A stretch of 64,000 bases of DNA from Achromobacter denitrificans NBRC 15125 (GTDB lineage Bacteria > Pseudomonadota > Gammaproteobacteria > Burkholderiales > Burkholderiaceae_B), in assembly GCF_001571365.1 (NCBI RefSeq), contig NZ_BCTQ01000004.1, positions 1 through 64,000 of the forward strand, given 5' to 3'. Position numbers and translations under genes: made by a program. Numbering within the stretch: the first letter of the stretch is position 1; each line of letters begins with the position of its first letter. Under the pieces are notes generated by a model, which was given only the letters and a program-made list of their open reading frames with translations, was not told the DNA's origin and made no database searches. Positions 52,842 through 61,480 of the stretch are shown piece by piece.

Positions 52842-52935
52842 TCGGTGCTCCAGGAATGATGAGATAAGGGGTGAGGGGCTACACCATACCTCATCGAGCC
52901 GACGCTCTTGACGCGCGGCCGGGCACCGCGGGGGG

Positions 52936-53745
52936 TCAAGGGTCGAGGAGCGCCTGCGCCTGGGCGGCGATATTCAGGTCGACCGCGGCGTCGTCGCCGT
53001 CTTCCAGGTACCAGACGGCCGAGAGCCCGCACCAGGCCACCACCCACTGCAGCAGCCGGCGGCGGTCCAGCCCGGCCTGCGCCGCCACGATCTCCAGCCG
53101 CCGCTCGAAGCGGCCGGGCACCACGGCCACCGGGGGATTCGGGTCGGTCAGGTCGGGGTTGCAGAAGATGTTGGCATAGTCGAACGCGCGTTCGCCGTGC
53201 AGCCGCTTGGGATCGATCACCAGCCAGCCGCGCTCGCCGAAGTCCAGGATGTTGTCGTGGTGCGCGTCGCCATGCAGCACCGCCAGGTCCTGCTGGTTGT
53301 CGAGCAGGGCCCGGGCGTGGCGGGCGCTGTGCGCCAGGAGCCCGCCGCGGGCGCGGGCGGCCGGCCACAGGTCCGCGAACCAGGATTCCAGCGGGCGCAG
53401 CGCCGGCAGGGGCGCGGCGCGCGGGGCATGCAGCGCCCGCAGCACGTCGCAGATGATGCGGGTGGCTTCGTCGTCCCGGCCGTTGCGGGCGTATTCGGCC
53501 AGCGAGCGCGCGCCGGTGGCGCGTTCCAGCAGGATGGCCTCGTCGTCGTGCGCCAGCACCCGTGCCGCGCCGTCGCCGTCCCACCAGCGCATCAGCACGC
53601 CGCCTTGCTTCTCGTCTTCTTCGTGCGAGACCTTGAGCATGGCGGGCTGGCCCTCGTGCAGCACGGGAAGCAGCCGCGCCGCGTGGGTGACGATGGGGGC
53701 GCCGTCGGGCGCCAGCTTCCAGCGGGAGAGATAGGTATCGAACAT
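52936..53745 (-). CDS. Aminoglycoside phosphotransferase-like kinase (APH(6)/hydroxyurea type)
   Basis: A 269-residue kinase of the aminoglycoside/hydroxyurea resistance kinase family. The catalytic loop is LAVLHGDAHHDNIL (HGD at 158-160, N165) and the metal aspartate is in VIDPKRLHGERAFDYAN (D178). The N-terminal nucleotide lobe has PAMLKVSHEEDEKQGG. The closest group includes streptomycin 6-phosphotransferases and uncharacterised relatives, so antibiotic resistance is possible but not shown. It stands alone with no mobile-element sequence, which suggests a chromosomal gene. Confidence 0.85.
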   Translation of the reverse strand: MFDTYLSRWKLAPDGAPIVTHAARLLPVLHEGQPAMLKVSHEEDEKQGGVLMRWWDGDGAARVLAHDDEAILLERATGARSLAEYARNGRDDEATRIICDVLRALHAPRAAPLPALRPLESWFADLWPAARARGGLLAHSARHARALLDNQQDLAVLHGDAHHDNILDFGERGWLVIDPKRLHGERAFDYANIFCNPDLTDPNPPVAVVPGRFERRLEIVAAQAGLDRRRLLQWVVAWCGLSAVWYLEDGDDAAVDLNIAAQAQALLDP

Positions 53746-53857
53746 GGGCGTGTCGGCGGGGTCTCGGATGCGGGCGATAGGCGCCGGCGGGGATGCAATG
53801 TGCCTTGATGATAGTCTTGCGCCTGCGTGAACGCGGAAATTATCCTGCAACCCATTT

Positions 53858-53976
53858 GCGCGCAAGGCCAATCCGGAGGGCCAGCGCAGCAACCGGCTGG
53901 CGCTGACCCGCAAGGGGCGGCGGATACACGACCGCATCACCCCGATCGCCGCCAACCTGGAAGAGGCAGCCGCTAG
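53858..53976 (+). pseudogene. Remnant of a MarR-family regulator
   Basis: In one plus-strand frame the bases encode ANPEGQRSNRLALTRKGRRI followed by HDRITPIAANLEEAAAS. This is the wing and following helix of MarR proteins (D/N-P-x-x-x-R-S-N-x-L-x-L-T-x-x-G). No start codon, ribosome site or DNA-recognition helix precedes it. The frame drifts into the opposite end of the MFS gene. It appears to be the last third of a lost gene left in the 227-base gap between the kinase and MFS genes. Confidence 0.6.
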
Positions 53977-55244
53977 CCGCGGCGCAGTGGCGCCGGGTCG
54001 GAGCGGCGCGGCAACAGCCAGGTGATCGCCGCCGCCACCGCATTGCCCGCCGCGCTGGCGACGATGGGCAGCAGGTAGGAGCCGCTGAGGTCGTACGCAT
54101 GGCCCGCCGCCACCGGGCCGATCAGCGTGCCGAACGCCACGCTGGTGTAGAGCGTGCCGATGATGCCGCTGACGTGGCGGCCGCCGAAGTAATCCATGAC
54201 CACCGCGGGCATCAGTGCCACCCAGCCGCCATAGAAGGCGCCGAAGACCAGGGCGAACAACGCCAGTGTCCAGAACTGGCCGCAAGCGCCCCATATCGCC
54301 AGCGACGCGGCCATGCCGGCATACATCGTGGCGAGCGAGGCGCGCCGGCCCAGGCGGTCGGCCAGCGTGCCCAACAGGAACCGGCCCGCCGTGCTGCCCA
54401 CGCCCACCATGCCCAGCAACAGCGCGGCCAGTCCTGGCGCGATGCCATGATCCAAGGCATACGGGATGAGATGCACGAAGGGCACGAAGACGCCGAAGGC
54501 GCCGGCCATGCTTGCCAGGTACAGCAGGACGAAGACCTTGCTGCGGATGGCTGCGAGCGCCGGCACGCTGGACAGTGTGGATGCCCGCGCTGCGCAAGCC
54601 GCGGGCGCGGCGTCGCCGTCGGGTTGCAGTCCACGGTCCTGCGGCGAGTTTTCAACCCAGCGCGCCGCGGCGCAGCCCAGGACCGCCACCGCAGCGGCCA
54701 GCGCCATATAGGCGACGCGCCAGCCCCACTGGTCGATCAACGCCGAGGCGAGCGGCGGCACCAGCAGCGTGCCCACGCCGATTCCGCTGACCGCCAGCCC
54801 CGAGGCCAGTCCGCGCCGGCGCAGGAACCAGCGCTGCACTGCGCCTACTACCGGCACGTAGGCGCAGCCCACGCCCAGCCCGACGCCCAGGCCGTAGGCC
54901 AGGTAGATCTGCGTCATGTTCCGGGCGGCGCTGGCAAGTGCCAGGCCCAGCGCCACCAGCGCCATGCCTATCCATGCCATGCGGCGCGAGCCGTAACGAT
55001 CCGCCAGCGGACCGCTGACCACGCCGAAGCCGAAGTACAGGAAGCCCGCCAGCGAGAACACCAGCGATACCGCGCCGCGCGTGGCGGAGAAGTCGCGCTG
55101 CAGGGCGTCGACGAATGCGCTGAATGAATAGGCGCTGCCAAATCCCAGCAAGGTGACGGCGAAGGCAGCGGCTACCACCCGCCAGCCGTGGAAGATCCGG
55201 CTGGCGGTGGGCTGGGCGGCGCCGGTTGGTGCATGCATCTTCAT
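53973..55244 (-). CDS. Major facilitator superfamily transporter (monocarboxylate/OFA-like)
   Basis: A 423-residue, 12-helix transporter. The MFS loop motif between helices 2 and 3 reads GPLADRYGSRRMAW, and its repeat in the second half reads GTLADRLGRRASLATM. The N-terminal FHGWRVVAAAFAVTLLGFGS segment is typical of the oxalate/formate and monocarboxylate branch. It ends where the amidase gene lies upstream (eight bases apart), so the two are co-transcribed. The exporter or importer substrate may be the amide or acid handled by the amidase. Confidence 0.88.
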   Translation of the reverse strand: MKMHAPTGAAQPTASRIFHGWRVVAAAFAVTLLGFGSAYSFSAFVDALQRDFSATRGAVSLVFSLAGFLYFGFGVVSGPLADRYGSRRMAWIGMALVALGLALASAARNMTQIYLAYGLGVGLGVGCAYVPVVGAVQRWFLRRRGLASGLAVSGIGVGTLLVPPLASALIDQWGWRVAYMALAAAVAVLGCAAARWVENSPQDRGLQPDGDAAPAACAARASTLSSVPALAAIRSKVFVLLYLASMAGAFGVFVPFVHLIPYALDHGIAPGLAALLLGMVGVGSTAGRFLLGTLADRLGRRASLATMYAGMAASLAIWGACGQFWTLALFALVFGAFYGGWVALMPAVVMDYFGGRHVSGIIGTLYTSVAFGTLIGPVAAGHAYDLSGSYLLPIVASAAGNAVAAAITWLLPRRSDPAPLRRG

Positions 55245-55252
55245 CGTCGACC

Positions 55253-56677
55253 TCACAACGCCGGCCGGCGCAGGTGCCAGCTTGTCGCCGCCTGGAAGGC
55301 GGCGCCCAGCCTGAACAGCACAGGCTCGCCCAACTGGGCCGCCGCCAGTTGCAGGCCCATCGGCATGCCGGCTTCGCACTGGCCGGCGGGCAGCGTCAGG
55401 CAGGGATGACCCGTCATGTCGAACACGCAGGTATAGCGTTGCAAGGCTTCGACCAGCCCCGGCTGCGCGCCCAGCACGCTGATGGCGTCCAGGGTGAGTG
55501 GCGGCATGGGCTGTACCGGCATCAGCAGCGCGTCGACGTGGGCGAATACGGCGTCGATCCGGCCGCGCATGGCCAGGCGGCGCAACAGGATGTCTTGGTA
55601 GGCCTGGCCCGGCAGCGCGCGACCTTTTTCGATCACGCTGGCCAGCACCGGTCCGTATTCCTGCTTGCGGGAGGGATAGGTGGATGCGTGCGCAACCGCG
55701 GCTTCCACCGCGCAGAGCGGTGCCCAGTCACGCACTGCCTGCGCCGCTTCCTCGGACGGGAAGCGCAGCGGCACCAGGGTCGCGCCCAGCTGTTCGAAGA
55801 CCCGCATCGCGGCCTCCATCATGCGCCGAGTTTGCGGATCCACGTCCCTGGCGTTCCAGTCCGGATCCACGCCGACCCGCAGGCCGCCAACCGGGGCTTC
55901 GGTCTGCGCGGTGTAGCGCGGAACCGGCGCCTGCAGCGCGGTCGGATCCTTCGCGTCGGCTCCGGCGATCGTTTCGAGCAGCGCCGCAGCGTCGGCCGCG
56001 CTGCGCGCCATCACGCCGACATGATCCAGCGAGGCCGCCAGTTCGAATACGCCGTGGCGGCTGACGCGGCCCCAGGTTGGCTTGATGCCGGTCAGCCCGG
56101 TGGCGGCGCAGGGCCAGCGGATGGAGCCGCCGGTGTCCGAGGCGGTCGCGCCGAAGCACAGGCCGGCGGCCGTCGCCACCGCCGCTCCGCTGGATGAGAT
56201 GCCGGTCCAGTAATCCGCGTTCCAGGGGTTAAGCGGCGGCGCGACGTCGGGGTGATGATCGGAGTATGCGCCCTCGGTCATCTGCAGTTGCCCGAGCAGC
56301 ACGGCGCCCGCATCGCGCAGGCGGCCGACTACCGTGGCGTCGTGGTCGGCGGGCGTGCCGCGGTGGATCGCGGTGCCGGCGGCCATCGGCACGCCCTTGC
56401 GCCGGAACAGGTCCTTCAGCGCGATGGGGACGCCATGCACGGGGCCCCGGTAGCAACCCTGGCGTATCTCCCTTTCCGCGGTCTGCGCTTCCTGCAGCGC
56501 GGAGGCCGCGGTCACATGAGCATAGCTGCGTAGGTCTCCGTCCAGGGTCGCGATGCGCCGCAGTTGCGCGCGCGTGATCTCCACCGGCGAGACCTGGCCC
56601 GACCGGATCAGGGCGGCGAGCGCAAGCAGGTCGAGTTGGAGGAGGCCGGCGGCCTTGATATCTTCCGTATAGTTCAT
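55253..56677 (-). CDS. Amidase-signature family hydrolase
   Basis: A 474-residue amidase. The catalytic triad is visible as K88 (GVPIALKDLF), the cis-serine near S162 (YWTGISSSGAAVATAAG) and the nucleophile S185 (ASDTGGSIRWPCA). The glycine-serine-rich signature is intact. It hydrolyses an amide bond in an unknown carboxamide. It is the first gene of a two-gene unit with the MFS transporter and divergent from a GcvA-type LysR gene. Confidence 0.92.
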   Translation of the reverse strand: MNYTEDIKAAGLLQLDLLALAALIRSGQVSPVEITRAQLRRIATLDGDLRSYAHVTAASALQEAQTAEREIRQGCYRGPVHGVPIALKDLFRRKGVPMAAGTAIHRGTPADHDATVVGRLRDAGAVLLGQLQMTEGAYSDHHPDVAPPLNPWNADYWTGISSSGAAVATAAGLCFGATASDTGGSIRWPCAATGLTGIKPTWGRVSRHGVFELAASLDHVGVMARSAADAAALLETIAGADAKDPTALQAPVPRYTAQTEAPVGGLRVGVDPDWNARDVDPQTRRMMEAAMRVFEQLGATLVPLRFPSEEAAQAVRDWAPLCAVEAAVAHASTYPSRKQEYGPVLASVIEKGRALPGQAYQDILLRRLAMRGRIDAVFAHVDALLMPVQPMPPLTLDAISVLGAQPGLVEALQRYTCVFDMTGHPCLTLPAGQCEAGMPMGLQLAAAQLGEPVLFRLGAAFQAATSWHLRRPAL

Positions 56678-56712
56678 CTATTCTTTATTCATCATGATTT
56701 CGTCACAGACCC

Positions 56713-56770
56713 ATTCAAATTAATATCTATGCGGCGTGCGGACAAACCATGATTTCTATTTAATTTGAAT
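56713..56770. promoter_or_regulatory. Spaced inverted repeat in the amidase/LysR divergent region
   Basis: ATTCAAATTAA (56713-56723) and TTAATTTGAAT (56760-56770) form a perfect 11-base inverted repeat with a 36-base spacer, in a locally AT-rich gap of 118 bases. The two arms are 47 bases apart centre to centre, about 4.5 helical turns. They are candidate sites for the adjacent LysR regulator. Confidence 0.5.
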
Positions 56771-56795
56771 TAGAAAAACTAAATCATCAAGCGCT

Positions 56796-57698
56796 ATGGA
56801 CATGACCAGCCCGCGACTGCCGCCGCTCAACGCGCTGCGTGCCTTCGAGGCCGCGGCCCGCCATTTGTCCGTGAAAGATGCAGCGCGGGAACTGTGCGTG
56901 ACACCCGGCGCGGTCAGCCAGATGATCAAGTCGCTGGAGCAGCACCTGGGCGTGGCGCTGTTCCTGCGCGTGAACCGCGGCATCCAGCTGACGGACGCCG
57001 GGCGCGATTTCCTGCCGCCGGTGCGCAGCGCCTTCCGCCAGATCCTGGCCGCATCCGCCCGCATCGCCCTGCCGCCTGAGAGCCGCGTGCTCACGGTCAG
57101 CACCACCGCGTTCTTCGCGTCGGCCTGGCTGATCCCCAGGCTGTATGACTTCCATGCCCGCCATCCGGAGATCGACCTGCAGGTCGTCACCGGCAACGCG
57201 CTGGCGGCCTTCGGCCCGGGCGGCGCGGACGTCGCGATCCGCCACGGATTGGGCCGCTACGCCGGACTGCAAAGCGAACACCTGCTAACCGTGGAAGTCG
57301 TGCCGGTGGCATCGGCCGCTCTCGCGGCGAAGCTGGGCATGCCGGCCGGCGCGCGGGACTTGTTGCGCTGGCCGCGCGTGCATGACGAAGCGCGCAACGG
57401 CTGGCAACTGTGGTTCGCGGCGCAGGGCGTGGATGACGCGGGCATGCCGCGAGGGCCCGCCTTTGATGACGGCAGCCTGCTGCTACAGGCCGTGGCCGCG
57501 GGTCAGGGCGCCGGCCTGCTGCCCGTGGCGATGGTGCAGGACGAAGTGGCGGCCGGACGCCTGGTCCGGCTGGCCGGCGACGCCAGGCTGGAGGAGTTCG
57601 CCTATTACCTGGTATGGCCGGGCAGGGGCGCCTTGCCGGAGAAGGCGCGGGTGTTCCGGGATTGGCTGCTGGAAAGCAGCTTGGGGGCGCCTGCCTGA
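56796..57698 (+). CDS. LysR-family regulator, GcvA-like
   Basis: A 300-residue regulator starting with the GcvA-type sequence LPPLNALRAFEAAARHLSVK. The helix-turn-helix is AARELCVTPGAVSQMIKSLE and the wing is LFLRVNRGIQLTDAG. The effector domain has the GcvA-type ADVAIRHGLGRYAGL segment. It likely controls the divergent amidase and MFS genes. Its end is five bases from the convergent NUDIX gene. Confidence 0.9.
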   Translation: MDMTSPRLPPLNALRAFEAAARHLSVKDAARELCVTPGAVSQMIKSLEQHLGVALFLRVNRGIQLTDAGRDFLPPVRSAFRQILAASARIALPPESRVLTVSTTAFFASAWLIPRLYDFHARHPEIDLQVVTGNALAAFGPGGADVAIRHGLGRYAGLQSEHLLTVEVVPVASAALAAKLGMPAGARDLLRWPRVHDEARNGWQLWFAAQGVDDAGMPRGPAFDDGSLLLQAVAAGQGAGLLPVAMVQDEVAAGRLVRLAGDARLEEFAYYLVWPGRGALPEKARVFRDWLLESSLGAPA

Positions 57699-57702
57699 AG
57701 CG

Positions 57703-58146
57703 CTAGGGCGCGGCGATCGATAGCGAGGCCGCCTTGCGAGCCAGCTCCGCCACGCCGAAGCTCGTGGCCAGCGCATGTCCCTCCAGCTCGGCCAGCGGCA
57801 CCCAGCGGGCGTCGCTGGCGTCGTCGCCCGCGACCGGCTCGCCGGATTGCCAGCGGCACAGCACCGCGATCAGGATGAAATGGCGGCGCAGGGCGCCGGC
57901 CGCGTCGCGGTCGAAGACGTCCACCGCGTCGAATACCCGCAGCGGCTCGGCGCGCACGCCCGTTTCTTCGAGCAGTTCGCGCGCGACGGCGGCTTCGAGA
58001 CGCTCGCCCGCCTCGATCTTGCCGCCGGGAAACGCCCAGCAGCCCGCGTCCGGCGGGTTGGCGCGGCGCACCAGCAGCACACGGCCGTCGCGCACCACGG
58101 CGGCGATCGTGGCGGGGAGGGGGCGCTGCGGCGGGGAATCGGTCAT
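57703..58146 (-). CDS. NUDIX hydrolase
   Basis: A 147-residue NUDIX protein. The NUDIX box is complete at residues 42-64: G-x5-E-x7-R-E-x2-E-E-T-G-V, inside AFPGGKIEAGERLE and ARELLEETGV. It may be an ADP-ribose, NADH or nucleoside triphosphate diphosphatase; the specificity cannot be read from the box. I use the ATG at 58146; an upstream start at 58299 passes through the repeat copy and is unlikely. The repeat copy C lies directly in front of the gene. Confidence 0.9.
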   Translation of the reverse strand: MTDSPPQRPLPATIAAVVRDGRVLLVRRANPPDAGCWAFPGGKIEAGERLEAAVARELLEETGVRAEPLRVFDAVDVFDRDAAGALRRHFILIAVLCRWQSGEPVAGDDASDARWVPLAELEGHALATSFGVAELARKAASLSIAAP

Positions 58147-58178
58147 GCGGGGCTCTTTGGGATGGGGACAGGCCCTAG
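58147..58178. repeat. Repeat copy C (degenerate half)
   Basis: On the minus strand the bases read CTAGGGCCTGTCCCCATCCC and continue to the NUDIX ATG. About 24 of 34 positions agree with copy A from CTAGGGCCTGT onward, but the closing inverted arm is not present. This copy is in a 5' leader and not between convergent genes. Confidence 0.45.
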
Positions 58179-58291
58179 CGTACGCCAGCCGCGCCTTAGC
58201 GCAAATCCCCGTAGTGCCGCGTCCCGTCCCTGGTGCACACTGTCGCCTCGCGCCGACACGAGCGCATGGGATTGAAATCAGGGGTTGCAGC

Positions 58292-59167
58292 ATGGACACA
58301 CCGGACCGGCAGTTGCGCTATTTCTTGCGGATCGCCGAATTGAAATCGCTGTCGCGGGCCGCCGAGGACCTGGACCAGACGCAGTCCGGATTGAGCCGGC
58401 AGCTGGCCGCGCTGGAAGCGCACGTGGGCAAGCCGCTGTTCACCCGCACCGGCCGCGGGGTCGAGCTGACCGAGGCCGGCGCGCGGCTGCTGGACGGTAT
58501 CCTGCCGGCCTACCGCAGCATCGACCGCGCGCTGGAGGCCGTGCGCCAGCGCGAGGGCGTGACCCAGGGCACCGTCAGGCTGGCGACCGTGCATACGCTG
58601 AGCTATTACTTCATGGCGGAGGTGGTGGCCAGCTTCGTCAGCAGCCATGAACACGTGAACCTCTCCGTCATGGGCCGCAGCTCGCCGGAAGTGGTGGCGC
58701 TGGTGGAGGCGGGCAAGGCGGACGTGGGCTTCGTCTACGATTCGGCGGTGGCCTCCGACAACCTGGCCTCGACCACGCTGTTCGACGACGATATGTGCCT
58801 CATCGTGCTGGCCGACCAGCCCCTGATGGACAACGTCGACCTGGCCGCCATGAACTTGCGGCTGGTGGGGTTCCCGCCGCACTACGCGCTGCGCAAGATG
58901 ATCCACAGCGCGGGGCTGGAGCCCGAATTCGTGGCCGAAGCCGAGACCATCGACGCCATGCTGAAGCTGGTGTCCTCGGGCGTGGGCGCCTGTATCCTGC
59001 CGTCGCGTATCCCCGACAAGCTGCTCAACGAGTACGGCCTGCGCAAGATCCGCGTCCACAGCCCGATCCTGCGGCGGCGCGTGGTCGCGATCACCCTGGC
59101 GAACCGCCAGCCGCTGCCGCTGGTGAGCGAATTGCTGGCCAGCGCGCACCGCATCGCTCGGCATTAA
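58292..59167 (+). CDS. LysR-family transcriptional regulator
   Basis: A 291-residue regulator. The N-terminal domain has RQLRYFLRIAELKSLSRAAE and LDQTQSGLSRQLAALEAHVG, with the wing LFTRTGRGVELTEAG. The effector domain has the pattern YYFMAEVVASFVSSHEHVNL. It precedes the class II aldolase and MHS transporter genes on the same strand by 144 bases and may regulate them. The 58179-58291 gap towards NUDIX shows no further element. Confidence 0.88.
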   Translation: MDTPDRQLRYFLRIAELKSLSRAAEDLDQTQSGLSRQLAALEAHVGKPLFTRTGRGVELTEAGARLLDGILPAYRSIDRALEAVRQREGVTQGTVRLATVHTLSYYFMAEVVASFVSSHEHVNLSVMGRSSPEVVALVEAGKADVGFVYDSAVASDNLASTTLFDDDMCLIVLADQPLMDNVDLAAMNLRLVGFPPHYALRKMIHSAGLEPEFVAEAETIDAMLKLVSSGVGACILPSRIPDKLLNEYGLRKIRVHSPILRRRVVAITLANRQPLPLVSELLASAHRIARH

Positions 59168-59311
59168 CCCTTAGTCCCCCCAGGGCGGGGCCCGCTGAAT
59201 AGCAGCTATGAGCCTGGCTGCATGGCTCTTGGGCGCCGCGGTTTCCATACTGTGCGGACTTCGCGCGGCGCCCGTCGGCGCCGAACGCGCAAGCACAACC
59301 AAGGGGAAGCC

Positions 59312-60097
59312 ATGAGCACCGCATTACGAGAGAAATCCTATTTCGACAGCCGCGCCACGCAGGAAATGGCGCGGCACCTGCAGGCCGTGCCGCGCAGCAT
59401 CCAGGAGACCATGGCCTATGCCTGTCGCATCCTGGCGATGACCGAGCAGGAGGCCGGGCTGGCCGGGCAGATCAGCATGCGTTCGGCGCGTCCGGGCGCG
59501 TACTGGACGCTGCGCTTCGGCCTGGGCTTCGACGAGGCCACCCCGGCGGACTTCATCGAGGTGGACCGCGACCTGAACACGCTCACGGGCGAGGGCATGG
59601 CCAACCCGGCCACGCGCTTTCACCTGTGGGTCTACGAGGCGCGCCCCGACGTGCAATCCATCATCCACACGCACTCGCCCTGGGCCTCGGCGCTGGCCGC
59701 CGCGCGCCAGCCGCTGGTGATCTCGCAGATGGACATGACGCCGCTGCACGACGACTGCGCCTTCCTGGGCGAATGGCCGGGCGTGCCCATCGCCGACCAG
59801 GAGGGCGTCATCATCTCCGGCGCCCTGGGCAGCAAGCGGGCCATCATCCTGGCCCACCACGGCTACCTGACGGCCGGCAAGTCCTGCGAAGAGGCGACCT
59901 ACCTGTCGGTCTACCTGGAACGCGCGGCCCGCATGCAGATCCGCGCGCAGGCGTTCGGGCCGCTCACGCCCGTGGACGACGAGCTGGCGCGCGAGGCGCA
60001 CGACTATCTGCTCAAGCCCTCGATCGTCAACGCGACGTTCAACTACTGGGCGCGGCAGACGCACGGCGTCGCGCCCCTGCCGCTACCCGCCGCCTGA
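59312..60097 (+). CDS. Class II aldolase/adducin family protein
   Basis: A 261-residue zinc-dependent aldolase-fold protein. The metal-binding histidines are in SIIHTHSPWASAL and IILAHHGYLTAGKS. It starts at the ATG 59312 after AAGGGGAAG, giving MSTALREKSYFDSRATQEM. The upstream in-frame start is unlikely. The family contains fuculose-phosphate aldolases and decarboxylases of related fold. Its neighbours, an MHS transporter and a DsbA-fold isomerase, suggest degradation of an aromatic or organic acid. Confidence 0.88.
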   Translation: MSTALREKSYFDSRATQEMARHLQAVPRSIQETMAYACRILAMTEQEAGLAGQISMRSARPGAYWTLRFGLGFDEATPADFIEVDRDLNTLTGEGMANPATRFHLWVYEARPDVQSIIHTHSPWASALAAARQPLVISQMDMTPLHDDCAFLGEWPGVPIADQEGVIISGALGSKRAIILAHHGYLTAGKSCEEATYLSVYLERAARMQIRAQAFGPLTPVDDELAREAHDYLLKPSIVNATFNYWARQTHGVAPLPLPAA

Positions 60098-60139
60098 CGC
60101 CGCGCAGCGGCCTTCCTCCAGACACTTTTTCGGGGAGTC

Positions 60140-61480
60140 ATGATGATGACGACCAAGCCTGCGGCTGCGCGCTCGCGCCGCGAATACGTGACGGCCGGAC
60201 TGGCCAGCATGATGGGCACCACCATCGAGTGGTACGACTTTTTCCTCTACGGCACCGCCGCCGCGCTGATCTTCAACAAGATCTTCTTTCCGTCCTTCGA
60301 TCCGCTGACGGGCACGCTGGCCGCGTTCGCCACCTATTCGGTGGGCTTTTTCGCGCGTCCGCTGGGCGGCGTGATCTTCGGCCATTACGGCGACAAGATC
60401 GGGCGCAAATCCATGCTGCTGATCACGCTGCTGCTGATGGGCGTGCCCACTATCCTGATCGGATTGATCCCGTCGTATGAGCAGATCGGCTACTGGGCCG
60501 CCGTGCTCCTCGTGCTGATGCGCTTCCTGCAAGGCATCGCGGTGGGCGGCGAATGGGGCGGCGCGGTGCTGATGGCGGTGGAGCACGCGCCGGACGGCAA
60601 GAAGGGCTTTTTCGGCAGCCTGCCGCAGGCCGGCGTGGCGCCGGGCCTGATCCTGTCGTCTCTGGCGATGGGGGCGGTCGCCAGCTTGCCCGAAGCCGAC
60701 ATGCTGGCCTGGGGCTGGCGCCTGCCGTTCCTGGCCAGCGTGGTGCTGCTGCTGGTGGGCTGGTTCATCCGCGTCAAGGTGGCCGAGTCGCCCGACTTCG
60801 AGCAGATGAAGGAGAAGGGCGCCAAGGTCGAGGTGCCGGTGGCCGAGGTGCTGAAGCATCATCGCCGCGCCCTGCTGGTGGTGGTGGGCGCCAGGCTGGC
60901 GGAGGTGACCTGGTTCTACACCGTCGTGACCTTCTCGCTGGCCTACGCCACGGGCACCCTGGGCATCGCGCGCTCGGTGATGCTGGACGCCACGATCTGG
61001 GGCGCGGCCGTCGCCTTGTTCACCATGCCGGTATTCGGCATGCTGGGCGACAAGATCGGCCATAAATGGGTGTTCATGGCGGGCACGGTGGGCATCCTGG
61101 CCTGCGCGCCGATGTTCTTCCATCTGCTGGGCACGCGCGACACCGGCTGGATCATCCTGGCGGTCTGCCTCGCGGTCGGCCTGGTCTACGCTTGCCTGTA
61201 CGGGCCGGAAGGCACGCTGTTCTCCAGCCAGTTCCCGGCCGAAGTGCGCTACACGGGCATCTCGCTGGCGGTGCAGGTATCCGGCGCCATCGGCGGCGGC
61301 CTCGCGCCCATCGTGGCGACCTGGCTGCTGGCGAAGGGCGGCGGCGATCCCCGGTACGTGGTGTGGTACCTGAGCATCCTGGGAGTGATCGCCTTGTTCA
61401 GCGCGTGGCTGATGCGCAGCGAGGCCCCCGCGGCCGTCGCCCTGCGCGTGCCCGCGAGCGCCAAACTGAGGACGCCATGA
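60140..61480 (+). CDS. MHS-family (MFS) metabolite:proton symporter
   Basis: A 446-residue transporter. The metabolite:H+ symporter signature MGTTIEWYDFFLYGTAAALI is near the N-terminus, and the loop motif FGHYGDKIGRKSML follows helix 2. The family includes shikimate, citrate and aromatic-acid carriers. Three tandem ATGs start the gene; the first is only three bases from CGGGGAG, so the second or third may be used. It is between the aldolase and the isomerase genes, with its stop overlapping the latter by ATGA. Confidence 0.9.
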   Translation: MMMTTKPAAARSRREYVTAGLASMMGTTIEWYDFFLYGTAAALIFNKIFFPSFDPLTGTLAAFATYSVGFFARPLGGVIFGHYGDKIGRKSMLLITLLLMGVPTILIGLIPSYEQIGYWAAVLLVLMRFLQGIAVGGEWGGAVLMAVEHAPDGKKGFFGSLPQAGVAPGLILSSLAMGAVASLPEADMLAWGWRLPFLASVVLLLVGWFIRVKVAESPDFEQMKEKGAKVEVPVAEVLKHHRRALLVVVGARLAEVTWFYTVVTFSLAYATGTLGIARSVMLDATIWGAAVALFTMPVFGMLGDKIGHKWVFMAGTVGILACAPMFFHLLGTRDTGWIILAVCLAVGLVYACLYGPEGTLFSSQFPAEVRYTGISLAVQVSGAIGGGLAPIVATWLLAKGGGDPRYVVWYLSILGVIALFSAWLMRSEAPAAVALRVPASAKLRTP

